DNA of 38,026 nucleotides from contig JAEMRT010000045.1 of NCBI GenBank assembly GCA_016463225.1, positions 1 through 38,026 on the forward strand. The letters run 5' to 3'. The notes beneath the pieces were generated by a model. The model made no database searches. It worked only from the letters and a program-made list of their open reading frames with translations, and was not told the DNA's origin. Made by a program: the position numbers and the translations under genes. Below are positions 9,047 through 16,857 of the stretch, piece by piece (positions within the stretch are counted from its first letter, which is position 1; the number at the start of each line of letters is the position of its first letter). The DNA comes from Sphingopyxis sp. (lineage in GTDB: Bacteria; Pseudomonadota; Alphaproteobacteria; Sphingomonadales; Sphingomonadaceae).

Positions 9047-11767
9047 TTAGAAGCGGTATCCGAATGACGCGCTGATGTTTCGTCCGAACAGCGGACGCGC
9101 GACGATCGGACCAGACGACAAGGCGTCGCCGCGCAGGCGGGTGTTGCCTTCGGTCAGCCCAAAGGCGTCAAACAAATTTTGCGCCACGAGATCGAAATAT
9201 AGCCGATTGTCAAGTTCGACATGCAGCCCGGCATCCACCGTCTCGTAGGACGGTAGTCGCTGGAGATTCTCCACGTCCGAATACCGCCCTCCCACATAGG
9301 AATATGTGGCACGCAGCTTGACCGTCGCGGGGCCGAGCCGCGTGACGTAAACGGGCGATATCGAGAATTGCACCTTCGGCTGCCGGACCACCCGGTTTCC
9401 GCTATTCTCGCCGAAACCACGATAGTGGGCGTCGAGAAAGGCGCCCCGTATCTCAAGGCTCCATCGCTGGCTCGGCGAAATAACGGCGTCGAGCTCGATC
9501 CCCTTGGCACGCGCTCCCCCGAGCAGGACAATCGATCCCACGCCGCCATCGGGCTGCGCGAGCAACCGCGAGAATTGAAGGCCTTCGAAGCGATTGACGA
9601 AGGCATTCACCGAAACCCGGGCAGGCCCCGCGGCGAGTTCGGCCCCCGCCTCGAACACGTCGGCGGACTGGGTGCGCCTTCCGCCGATCCTCAGCTTCTC
9701 GAAGCTGGGCATGTTCGAGCCGTGATTGAGGCGCGCATGCAGGGTGAGCCGATCGGGTATGATCCTGTGTATGAGCCCGACCGACCAAGAGAGCCGGCTG
9801 GCATGATCGCTCAACGGCGACGTCGTATCGAGCAGAAGCGCTCCATTATTGTCGTAAATCGTCAGCGGATTCTCGTCGAAATCCACATTGGTCAGGACAT
9901 TGCGTACCATGCCGCGCAGCGACTGGCGCTCGAGGCGGATGCCCGCGTCCAGGCTGGTCCGCTCGGCAGCCTCCCATTTGTCGTGCAGAAAAATGGCGAT
10001 GTTGGTGGCTCCGCTGGAGCCGACGACCTGGCTCGTCGTCGCGCTGACGAAGCCATCGCGGCTCACGTCGACGCCATTGTCGAGCCGAACATCGATGCGC
10101 CGGGCGTTCGGTTCGGCGAGCAGCAGGAGGTTGTTCCCGAAATGGCGAATGTCGCCGGACCGATAGTCCGCCAAGTAGAGTCCGCCGGTCAGTCTATGAC
10201 CGCCATCGAGCGTCGTTGAGACACGAAGCTCATCGGTAAACGAGCGAATTGTCTTCTTCACCGACCAGAGACCGGCGACGAGAACATAGCGATCGGACGA
10301 GAGCGGAAGGCCGCTTGCAGCGAGCACCGCCTCACCGGTGCTTGCCGGTCCCGCCGTCCCGATCACCCGCGGGTCGGCGTTGGCTCGTGCGATTGCATCG
10401 GCAATATAGTGGTCGAGCAATACCGGTACCGGACCTGTGAACAGGCTGATGGTATTTGCCTCGCCGTTCGTGAAGTTGAAGCGGTTCGTCACTTCGATGC
10501 GGGCGGCGGGCAACCATTGAACGCTGGCGCCCGCAACCAGCAGGTCGAGCCCGCGGCCCTCGCCTAGGTCGGCCGGGCGGAAGTCGTCCGGGCCCGTCTC
10601 GATCGACAGCCGGCGCGTGTCGCGTCCGATCAGCGTATCGCGAAGCGGATCGAAACCGGGAAGTGCGGTGAAACGGCCGGCTCCGTTCGAAATCAACGGC
10701 ACACCCGTGTAGAAAGCGTTGCGATCCCGTGTGTAGCGCGCATAGGCGGTTACGCTGCCTTCGGCGAAATCATGGGTCAGGTTGGCGCCGATCTGGCCCC
10801 CGCGATCGGCAGGGAATTGCGTGTCGCGGATGCCGTTGGATTTCCGGTAGAAGCCGCCGATCGCGAAAAGCGTGTCTTCGGACAAGGGGCCGGTGAGATA
10901 GCCGTCCACGCGGCGCGTTCCAAAATCGGTCGAGGTGAGCCTCAGGCCTCCCCCCAACTGGGGAGTGCCGGTTCGCTGGATGAAATTGATCACGGCGCCC
11001 GGCTGGCCGTTCGAGAATATCGGGCTCGTTCCGCCCCGCAGTATCTCGACCTTCTCGACCATGTCATCGACGCGAAACAATGTCGTATTTTCGCTGAATG
11101 CGAGCTCGGTGGGCGGGAAGATCGGCGCACCGTCGAGTTGGGCCGTCAGGAAGGGCGCATCTCCGGTGGTCGGAAACCCGCGAACGAAAACGTTCGCGCC
11201 CGTCGCGCCTCCTGTCGTCTCGGCCCAGATTCCGGGCGCGAGCTTGAGCAGGTCGGCGCTGTTGTTCGGCGCGAGTTCATGGATTCGCTCAAGCGACGCG
11301 GTGGTAATGGCCAGCCCCGCATCGAGCCTTCGCTCGGGGGATATGGTCCCGGTGACGATGATCTCGGGTGACGGCGCGGGGGGCGTGATCGCGGCGGGTT
11401 TCGGCGGCCGCGGCGTCGCGGCGGCCCGCCGAACGGGCGCGGGCTGTGTCTGCCGCTTTGCGACCCGGGGCTTCATCGCGAGGCTGACCACGTTGCCGCT
11501 GCGCGCGACAACATAGAGATCGGTACCGCGCAAAAGGATTCGAAGCCCCTCCTCGATCGTGAAGCGCCCGTTGACCGACTGCGTTTTGAGACCCGCGAGG
11601 CCCGCCGGCGAAACGATCTGAATTCTCGCCTGGCGCGCGAATTCGGGAATGCCGGTCACCGCCGCCTGCTTCGGCACGTGAAACTGCATCTGCTGGGCGA
11701 AAGCCGTTTGAGGCACCGCCGCTAGCATTGGCGCCAGGACAGCGACCATCGCCCTCGATGCGATCAC
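9047..11767 (-). CDS. TonB-dependent transducer with N-terminal STN signalling domain (FecA-type)
   Basis: The protein has 906 aa. Signal peptide 1-25 (ending TAFAQ) is followed by a secretin/TonB short N-terminal domain (about 26-97; IPEFARQARIQIV, RFTIEEGLRILLRGTDL, VVARSGNVVSL). A Pro/Ala/Arg-rich linker (101-133), a TonB-box-like EIIVTGT (135-141), a plug and a barrel ending FGRNISASFGYRF complete it. The STN domain is what FecA-like transducers use to signal through FecR to an ECF sigma factor, and both partners are encoded directly upstream. The start is a GTG at 11767, chosen because GGGAGGA lies 5-6 nt upstream. Ligand binding should switch on this locus. The ligand is not readable from sequence; neighbours suggest trehalose or a derivative. 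Confidence 0.92.
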   Translation of the reverse strand: MIASRAMVAVLAPMLAAVPQTAFAQQMQFHVPKQAAVTGIPEFARQARIQIVSPAGLAGLKTQSVNGRFTIEEGLRILLRGTDLYVVARSGNVVSLAMKPRVAKRQTQPAPVRRAAATPRPPKPAAITPPAPSPEIIVTGTISPERRLDAGLAITTASLERIHELAPNNSADLLKLAPGIWAETTGGATGANVFVRGFPTTGDAPFLTAQLDGAPIFPPTELAFSENTTLFRVDDMVEKVEILRGGTSPIFSNGQPGAVINFIQRTGTPQLGGGLRLTSTDFGTRRVDGYLTGPLSEDTLFAIGGFYRKSNGIRDTQFPADRGGQIGANLTHDFAEGSVTAYARYTRDRNAFYTGVPLISNGAGRFTALPGFDPLRDTLIGRDTRRLSIETGPDDFRPADLGEGRGLDLLVAGASVQWLPAARIEVTNRFNFTNGEANTISLFTGPVPVLLDHYIADAIARANADPRVIGTAGPASTGEAVLAASGLPLSSDRYVLVAGLWSVKKTIRSFTDELRVSTTLDGGHRLTGGLYLADYRSGDIRHFGNNLLLLAEPNARRIDVRLDNGVDVSRDGFVSATTSQVVGSSGATNIAIFLHDKWEAAERTSLDAGIRLERQSLRGMVRNVLTNVDFDENPLTIYDNNGALLLDTTSPLSDHASRLSWSVGLIHRIIPDRLTLHARLNHGSNMPSFEKLRIGGRRTQSADVFEAGAELAAGPARVSVNAFVNRFEGLQFSRLLAQPDGGVGSIVLLGGARAKGIELDAVISPSQRWSLEIRGAFLDAHYRGFGENSGNRVVRQPKVQFSISPVYVTRLGPATVKLRATYSYVGGRYSDVENLQRLPSYETVDAGLHVELDNRLYFDLVAQNLFDAFGLTEGNTRLRGDALSSGPIVARPLFGRNISASFGYRF

Positions 11768-11840
11768 TTCGTCCTCCCATTGAACGGCGGAGCGACATGA
11801 CGGCTTGCCAGGAGAACGCCTACCTCGCTCTCCAGACCGA

Positions 11841-12866
11841 TCACGCCTCCGGAGCGTTCCTCCTCGAAAGGCGTATTACGTCGCCTCGTTGAACCGCGGT
11901 CGCACCGAAGCTAGCTCCCACCGCACGGGCGAAGCCTTTCGGGTCATCGGCCTTAAAGAGCCCGGTGATTTTTTGCTCAGCTAGCTCGGGATCGGCCACA
12001 ACGATGCGCGTTGGGCTATAGCGGTCAAACGCGCGGACCGCCTGTGCAAGAGATTCGCCGCTAAAGGCGAGCATGCCGTCGCGCCATGCAAGCCATTGCG
12101 CGCTTCGTTCTAGATCCACCGCACCGATGCGCGCCGACGCCAGGTTCGCGCCGAGCGGGAGCGTGAACATCTGGCCGGCATCGATGGTTAGATCGCGCCG
12201 TTCGGCGAACAGGCCGCCTTGCGAAACAGCGAGGCTGCCTTTCGTCACCAACGCCACGAGAGGCATATTATTCAGGGCCTGGAGTGCGAACGCACCTTCC
12301 ACCATTTCCAAGACGAGTCCTCCAGCCTCGACGGCGAGCGCGCTCGCATCGTCCGAAACGTCGAGGAAGAGCTTACCGCGCGCGAGTTTCAGTTTCCGGT
12401 CGCCGCTGTCGTTCGCGACATCCACTCGCGTATCGGTATCGAGCGTGAGCGTCGTCCCGCCGGCCAGCGTGAGGCGCCGGACTTCTCCGACACCGCTTTC
12501 GATTACACGCGGGCGATCAAAGACGAAGAAGCCAGCCGCTATCGATGCAGCCAGCGCACCGCCGCCGGCCAGCAGCCGCCGCCGGCCCAGGCGCCGGTCC
12601 AAGCCCAAACCATTGTCGCTCTGGTCGTCGGGAGGTGGGGGCGCGACTTGCTCGGGCTCTCCGGTCGGCATCGTGCCGAGAGCCGTTGCCCGCTCGGCAT
12701 GAATCCAAGCCGCTTGAGCGCGAACAAATGCGCCAAGGTGGCGTGGATCCTGCTCGAGCCAGTGATCGAGGCTTTTCTGCTCTTCCGGATTTAGCCCGCG
12801 CTCGACCTTCACTGCCCACTCGGTGGCAATGTTCTCAATTTCCGTTGCGGGCCTCTGTGTCGGCAT
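11841..12866 (-). CDS. FecR-family anti-sigma factor
   Basis: The protein has 341 aa. It opens with the DUF4880-type cytoplasmic sigma-binding domain (about 8-60; ATEWAVKVERG, LDHWLEQDPRHLGAFVRAQAAW). A Pro/Asp-rich linker follows, then one transmembrane segment (about 98-117; LLAGGGALAASIAAGFFVF) and a periplasmic FecR domain (about 122-220; GEVRRLTLAGGTTLTLDTDTRVDV). The C-terminal part (SPTRIVVADPELAEQKITGLFKADDP) resembles the STN-like region that contacts the transducer. The gene start overlaps the sigma gene end by 32 bp, indicating coupled synthesis. It should hold the ECF sigma factor and transmit the signal from the 906-aa receptor encoded 73 bp downstream. Confidence 0.92.
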   Translation of the reverse strand: MPTQRPATEIENIATEWAVKVERGLNPEEQKSLDHWLEQDPRHLGAFVRAQAAWIHAERATALGTMPTGEPEQVAPPPPDDQSDNGLGLDRRLGRRRLLAGGGALAASIAAGFFVFDRPRVIESGVGEVRRLTLAGGTTLTLDTDTRVDVANDSGDRKLKLARGKLFLDVSDDASALAVEAGGLVLEMVEGAFALQALNNMPLVALVTKGSLAVSQGGLFAERRDLTIDAGQMFTLPLGANLASARIGAVDLERSAQWLAWRDGMLAFSGESLAQAVRAFDRYSPTRIVVADPELAEQKITGLFKADDPKGFARAVGASFGATAVQRGDVIRLSRRNAPEA

Positions 12867-13449
12867 TCGGCTGTTCGGCTTCTACAATTTCCAAGTCTCG
12901 AGTCCTAGATGACCCAATGGGCACTTTCCCGCCACGACCAAATTGGCTGAGAAGATATTTTATGCCCCGCGCCATGTGCTTTTCGATCGTATGTTCGGCA
13001 AGACCCATCTCCTCCGCGGTCTCGCGCTGCGAGAGTCCTTCGACACGGCGAAGCCACACAACTCTTCGGACCTGCGTTGGCATCGACTCGATCGCGGCTT
13101 CGACGCGGCGCAGTTCCCGAAGTCCCAAGGCATGCTTTTCAGGCGAGGGCGCATCGTCAACGATCTGCAACTCGGCCATGTCAGCGACGGATTCGATTCT
13201 GACAACCTGGCTGCGACGGAGATTCTGCAGGAACACTGACTTCGCAACCTGGAACAGGTAATTGCGCGGATCGCGGATCGAATCGACGCGTTCCAGCTTT
13301 GCGAGAACCGCATAGGATTCCTGGACCACATCGTCGATATCGGCGTCCGACATCGGCGTCGTGCGGTGTAGCCATGCCCGCACCGACGGCTCGTGCGGCA
13401 AAACATGTGTCGCCAGCCATCTAGAGCGGATGAGGTAGTTGTTCTCCAT
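12835..13449 (-). CDS. ECF sigma factor, FecI type
   Basis: The protein has 204 aa. Sigma region 2 is at about 30-75 (DADIDDVVQESYAVLAKLERVDSIRDPRNYLFQVAKSVFLQNLRR). Region 4 is at about 115-170 (IESMPTQVRRVVWLRRVEGLSQRETAEEMGLAEHTIEKHMARGIKYL) and carries the helix-turn-helix. I start at the ATG at 13449: the longer open frame adds 58 Cys/Arg-rich residues unlike any sigma factor and runs into a heptamer repeat. No strong ribosome site precedes the ATG, so weak translation or an alternative start is possible. Together with the overlapping FecR gene and the STN receptor it forms a complete cell-surface signalling module. Confidence 0.9.
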   Translation of the reverse strand: MENNYLIRSRWLATHVLPHEPSVRAWLHRTTPMSDADIDDVVQESYAVLAKLERVDSIRDPRNYLFQVAKSVFLQNLRRSQVVRIESVADMAELQIVDDAPSPEKHALGLRELRRVEAAIESMPTQVRRVVWLRRVEGLSQRETAEEMGLAEHTIEKHMARGIKYLLSQFGRGGKVPIGSSRTRDLEIVEAEQPNADTEARNGN

Positions 13450-13460
13450 CGTGGCGCCGA

Positions 13461-14021
13461 TCACACAGAAATATGACGTGAGTAAGAACATACTGCATCG
13501 CATGTCGCATGTCGCATGTCGCGCAGTGCGGCACCTCGCCCACGGCACTCGCATACGTAAACAGCCAATCTGGCAGTTTCGGCATTTCGTTCGGCGTCGC
13601 GCAATGTTTCGAGCCTGAAGCATCGGCGGGGAAGCCCACGTCCGTCAAATGGGTGACGAGAACCGGCCGCCTTTGCGATACGGCCGATATCGATCTCTCT
13701 AAGAGTCATTGCGCCGCGGACCTCGACTATGTCTTGCGCCACAAGCGCGGCGAAGAGGCTGCAAAGAAGCTCCATGCTGTAAGCCGCGCGAAGCATGTCG
13801 GGCACCTCGCCCGCACCTTTCACCGCGACCAGCTTTCGACCTGTCCCCCGTAGGTCGGCGGGCAAATACCAGCGCCCGGAAGGTTTTGGCAGAATGCCGA
13901 ACAGGCGGACGCAGGACGCGCGGCCTATTGCGAAGATGATAAGGTTGTCGCAGGCAGCCTTCGCAAGATCAGCCTCTGTGATGATGCTGACCGTCGGTTC
14001 TCCCCCTATTGGTGACGGCAT
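13461..14021 (-). CDS. Hypothetical protein, doubtful
   Basis: An open frame of 186 codons lies between phhB and the sigma factor. I do not recognise it. Residues about 15-115 look protein-like (LAKAACDNLIIFAIGRASCVRLFGILPKPSGRWYLP ... SLFAALVAQDIVEVRGAMTLREIDIGRIAKAAG is the general character, with a plausible hydrophobic core). The last third is Arg/Cys-rich and runs through the tandem heptamer repeat, ending 12 nt before the sigma start. Third-position GC is lower than in neighbouring genes and I see no good ribosome site. It may be a decayed gene or chance. The 140 bases between it and phhB hold only a short open minus-strand segment (about 14006-14150), equally unrecognised. Confidence 0.3.
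   Translation of the reverse strand: MPSPIGGEPTVSIITEADLAKAACDNLIIFAIGRASCVRLFGILPKPSGRWYLPADLRGTGRKLVAVKGAGEVPDMLRAAYSMELLCSLFAALVAQDIVEVRGAMTLREIDIGRIAKAAGSRHPFDGRGLPRRCFRLETLRDAERNAETARLAVYVCECRGRGAALRDMRHATCDAVCSYSRHISV
13501..13521. repeat. Three tandem heptamers (CATGTCG) upstream of the ECF sigma gene
   Basis: CATGTCG is repeated three times without gaps, preceded by a partial CATCG unit (13496-13500). It lies about 50-75 nt upstream of the sigma start, where its promoter or leader should be. The tract is short enough to vary in copy number by slippage. Confidence 0.75.
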
Positions 14022-14163
14022 ACCGCGAGATTGAGGCTCAGTTTGCGATCGACGAGCCTCGCCTTCAGACAGGCTTCATAGCTCGTGACCAATTCCGGCC
14101 GAAAAATGATGTTGGCCACGGTGATCCGTGCCGCCGGGAAACAACCATTGATGGCAGTGGTCT

Positions 14164-14460
14164 TTAAAAATCTCCGGGCAATAGGCGGTCTATCTCGCGG
14201 GCCATGTCGACATCGCGCTGCGAGACGCCCGCGGCATCGTGCGTCGTCAGCCAGATTTCGAGGCGGTTGTAGACATTGGACCACTCGGGATGGTGGTCGC
14301 GCTTGTCGGCTATGATTGCAATCTGCGTCATCAGGCCGAAGGTTCGTGCGAAATCTTCGAGCTCGATGCGCCGGTGGAGCGCATTACGTGTCCGATCATG
14401 CGTCCAGGCGGGCAGCGCGCCCAGCTCGGCGGCCAATTGGCCGGTGTCCAGCGGCTTCAC
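14164..14460 (-). CDS. phhB: Pterin-4a-carbinolamine dehydratase
   Basis: The protein has 98 aa, the full family length. It dehydrates the 4a-hydroxytetrahydropterin formed by phenylalanine hydroxylase to quinonoid dihydropterin. The catalytic signature is complete: DHHPEW (His56, His57, Pro58), the following Tyr (NVYNRLEIW) and His74 in LTTHD. The start is a GTG whose first bases overlap the TGA of the preceding SDR gene (GTGA, 4 bp), so it is translationally coupled as the last gene of the phhA operon. A diverged copy lacking the normal N terminus lies at 719-1009. Confidence 0.95.
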   Translation of the reverse strand: MKPLDTGQLAAELGALPAWTHDRTRNALHRRIELEDFARTFGLMTQIAIIADKRDHHPEWSNVYNRLEIWLTTHDAAGVSQRDVDMAREIDRLLPGDF

Positions 14461-15125
14461 GTGTCGCTCCCGTTCGTGACGCTGAGGCTCGCGCCGTTCA
14501 CCGCACGCGCGGCCGGCGACGCCAGAAAATAAATGGCGTCCGCAATTGCATCTGGCCGGACCCAGGTGGTGAAATCCGCATCGGGCATGTCGGCGCGATT
14601 ACGGGTCGTATCGATGATTGACGGCAGAAGGGTATTCACGCGTATCGCCATTGGTCTGAGCTCCTCCGCCAGTGCCTCCGAAAGTCGCGCCACCCCCGCC
14701 TTTGATGACGCGTAAGGCGCCATTCCCGCAGGCGCGGGCTGCGCGGACGCAGCGCCGATCGTCACGATCGATGCACCCCTGGCACAATGTGGGACCGCCG
14801 CGCGTACCGCGCTGACCGCCGTTTCGACATTGGCACGATACAGGCGGCGCCAAACCTCGAGCGGCGCTTCGATGACCGGTATCCATTCGAAGGCGCCAAC
14901 GAGGTGGATGAGCGCGTCGATGCCCCCGAGCCATGCCGCGGCCTCGCCAATCGCTCGCTCTGCTGCATCGGGCTTGGACAGATCCTCCACCGGGAACCAG
15001 CGACGACCGTCTCCCTTCCCCCCTTCAAGACGATCTACGCATGCAACCCGCTCGCCTGCTTGCGCGAAGCAATGAACGACCGCTTCCCCGAGGGACCCCG
15101 CCGCCCCGGTGACAATCACGCGCAT
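14457..15125 (-). CDS. SDR resembling dihydropteridine reductase (QDPR-like)
   Basis: The protein has 222 aa, a short-chain dehydrogenase with the nucleotide motif TGAAGSLG (6-13) and catalytic YASSK (Tyr138, Lys142). The segment DTTRNRADMPDADFTTW (172-188) closely parallels the region DTPMNRKSMPEADFSSW of human QDPR as I remember it. The length, the short N-terminal fold and the LVGAF segment also fit that enzyme better than generic SDRs. QDPR regenerates tetrahydropterin from quinonoid dihydropterin, the product of PhhB, which is encoded next with a 4-bp GTGA overlap. I start at the ATG at 15125 because AAGGAG lies about 8 nt upstream, inside the end of the Rieske gene region. The QDPR role is inferred from motif and context; a generic SDR is the alternative. 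Confidence 0.8.
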   Translation of the reverse strand: MRVIVTGAAGSLGEAVVHCFAQAGERVACVDRLEGGKGDGRRWFPVEDLSKPDAAERAIGEAAAWLGGIDALIHLVGAFEWIPVIEAPLEVWRRLYRANVETAVSAVRAAVPHCARGASIVTIGAASAQPAPAGMAPYASSKAGVARLSEALAEELRPMAIRVNTLLPSIIDTTRNRADMPDADFTTWVRPDAIADAIYFLASPAARAVNGASLSVTNGSDT

Positions 15126-15139
15126 CTCTCTCTCCTTGT

Positions 15140-15496
15140 TCAAAGTGTCACGACCCAGCCGTCACAGATCTCCAGCGGCCAGCGGGCGAGTGCATATCCA
15201 ACGCACGGCCCACCGACACAGCGGCCATCTTCGATCGTGAAAAGCGCGCCGTGCCGGCTGCACATCATAAAGTCCGCGCGTGGCGTCAGATAGGCGTGCG
15301 GCTTCCAGGCAAGCGGCAGGCCCATATGCGGGCATCGATCGACAAAGCCATGGATCTTGCCGTGCTTCCGAACAGCAAATCCCTGAAATGGCCCCGCGGC
15401 AGTCTCCACCGTAAAACCTCGCGCACCGGGCTCCGGCAGATCGTCGAAAAGACAGAGCCGAATGCCGGCAGGTGTCGCGACCTTACGCCCCGTCAT
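15140..15496 (-). CDS. Small Rieske [2Fe-2S] protein
   Basis: The protein has 118 aa. Both cluster-binding motifs are present: CPHMG (Cys55, His57) and CSRHG (Cys79, His82), the C-x-H ... C-x-x-H pattern of Rieske ferredoxins. There is no signal peptide or membrane segment, so it should be a soluble cytoplasmic electron carrier. The ATG at 15496 overlaps the TGA of fumarylacetoacetase (ATGA, 4 bp). The frame is open much further upstream, but that part is antisense-like within the fahA gene. Its role in an aromatic amino acid operon is unknown. It might deliver electrons to an oxygenase encoded elsewhere, or serve pterin recycling. No reductase partner is in the window. Confidence 0.87.
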   Translation of the reverse strand: MTGRKVATPAGIRLCLFDDLPEPGARGFTVETAAGPFQGFAVRKHGKIHGFVDRCPHMGLPLAWKPHAYLTPRADFMMCSRHGALFTIEDGRCVGGPCVGYALARWPLEICDGWVVTL

Positions 15497-16857
15497 TCGC
15501 CTGCCATCACGAGCGAAGGCGGGAACAAACCCGACATGCTCCTTGCACCTGTCACGATGCCTCTGCATTCGCCAAAACCGATGGAAACAAAGCCCGGCGC
15601 TTCCAATCGGCCGGAGAGAAGTATCTCGTCGCCATCTTCGAGAAAAGTACGACGCTCGCCGGTGGTTAATTCTATCGGCGCCTGCCCGCCCGAGCTGATT
15701 TCGAGCAGGCTTCCGAAGCCTCCGCGCTCCGATGCCGAGATCGTCCCGGTACCGAGAAGATCTCCGCTGTTCAGGTTGCAACCCCCGACCGTATGATGCG
15801 CGACAAGCTGCGCCATCGTCCAGTACATGTTCGCTGTCGATGTCTTGCTGAGCCGGAAAGGCGCGATTCCTTGCTCGCGCATCAGCCGCGACAGGATGTG
15901 AACCTCCAGCGTTGCGGCGAGAGCGCCCGTCGCCTGATCCTCATCGTCCCAAAGATAGGGCAACGGTCGTGGGTCCGCCAGGTCTCGTGCCAACTGACCC
16001 GTCCTGAACGGTTCGAGCGCTTCCTGAGTGACGATCCACGGCGAGACCGTGGTGTGGAAGTTCTTGGAGAGGAATGGCCCGAGCGGCTGATATTCCCAGG
16101 CCTGAATATCGCGGGCCGACCAGTCGTTGAGAAGCGATATGCCGGCAACGCTGTGGCGCGCCGCGCCGATGGAAATGGGCTCGCCAAGCTGATTGCCGTT
16201 TCCGATCCAGACGCCAAGCTCCAATTCGAAATCGACGCGCCGGCTTGGACCGAATGTGGGTGCCGTATCCCCGGGGGAGATCATCTGGCCGAGCGGACGA
16301 CGAACCGGGCGATCCGACGGGGCGATGGAAGAGGCCCGGCCATGGTAGCCAATGGGAATATGCTTGTAATTTGGCAGCAGGGGGTTGTCGGGACGGAACA
16401 GCTTGCCGACATTGGACGCATGATGAATGCCAACATAAAAGTCGGTATAGTCGCCGATCTTCGCCGGCAAATGCAGGGTCGTGCTCGCCTGCGAATAGAG
16501 CATTGTTTCGACGCCCTCGCGGTGGGCCGGATTGGAAAGCAATTCGGAAACGGCGCGGCGCAAGGCGCGGCGCGGGCCGCTTCCCAGCGCGAGGAACCGG
16601 TTTAATTTACCGTCGCTGGCGGCCTGGGCCGCGACCAGCGCTTTGGAATGCAGGAGGCCGCTTTCGGCCAGTGCCGAGAGATCAAGTATAGCGTCGCCAA
16701 TCGCTATTCCGCCGCGCGGTCCCTGCCGCGCGCACGAAAAGATCGCCAAGGGAAGATTTTGAACGGGAAAATCGCAGTGGCCGTTCGCCGATAAGACCCA
16801 GCTTGTCCGCGACGGATCGTGGGTCTCGTCGAGCAGCCCCGAGATGGTGTCGGTCAT
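15493..16857 (-). CDS. fahA: Fumarylacetoacetase
   Basis: The protein has 454 aa, the eukaryotic-type length (N-terminal SH3-like part plus catalytic FAH domain). It cleaves fumarylacetoacetate to fumarate and acetoacetate, the last step of tyrosine catabolism through homogentisate. Diagnostic segments are DYTDFYVGIHHASNVG (metal ligand Asp138, catalytic His146), VDFELELG (Glu211, Glu213), NDWSARDIQAWEY (Asp245) and NSGDLLGTGTISA near the C terminus. It starts with an ATGA overlap on the aminotransferase stop, so it is coupled. The intermediate enzymes (HPD, homogentisate dioxygenase, maleylacetoacetate isomerase) must be elsewhere. Confidence 0.94.
   Translation of the reverse strand: MTDTISGLLDETHDPSRTSWVLSANGHCDFPVQNLPLAIFSCARQGPRGGIAIGDAILDLSALAESGLLHSKALVAAQAASDGKLNRFLALGSGPRRALRRAVSELLSNPAHREGVETMLYSQASTTLHLPAKIGDYTDFYVGIHHASNVGKLFRPDNPLLPNYKHIPIGYHGRASSIAPSDRPVRRPLGQMISPGDTAPTFGPSRRVDFELELGVWIGNGNQLGEPISIGAARHSVAGISLLNDWSARDIQAWEYQPLGPFLSKNFHTTVSPWIVTQEALEPFRTGQLARDLADPRPLPYLWDDEDQATGALAATLEVHILSRLMREQGIAPFRLSKTSTANMYWTMAQLVAHHTVGGCNLNSGDLLGTGTISASERGGFGSLLEISSGGQAPIELTTGERRTFLEDGDEILLSGRLEAPGFVSIGFGECRGIVTGARSMSGLFPPSLVMAGE

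Noticed and set aside
13501..13521. Possible CRISPR-like repeat
   Set aside because: Three contiguous heptamers without spacers; not a CRISPR array.
13509..13853. Plus-strand frame of 114 codons opposite the doubtful hypothetical gene
   Set aside because: It begins in the heptamer repeat, has no ribosome site, and looks less protein-like than the minus-strand frame.
15497..15781. N-terminal extension of the Rieske frame
   Set aside because: It overlaps the end of fahA in another frame, is Arg-rich and lacks family similarity; the ATG overlapping the fahA stop is the better start.
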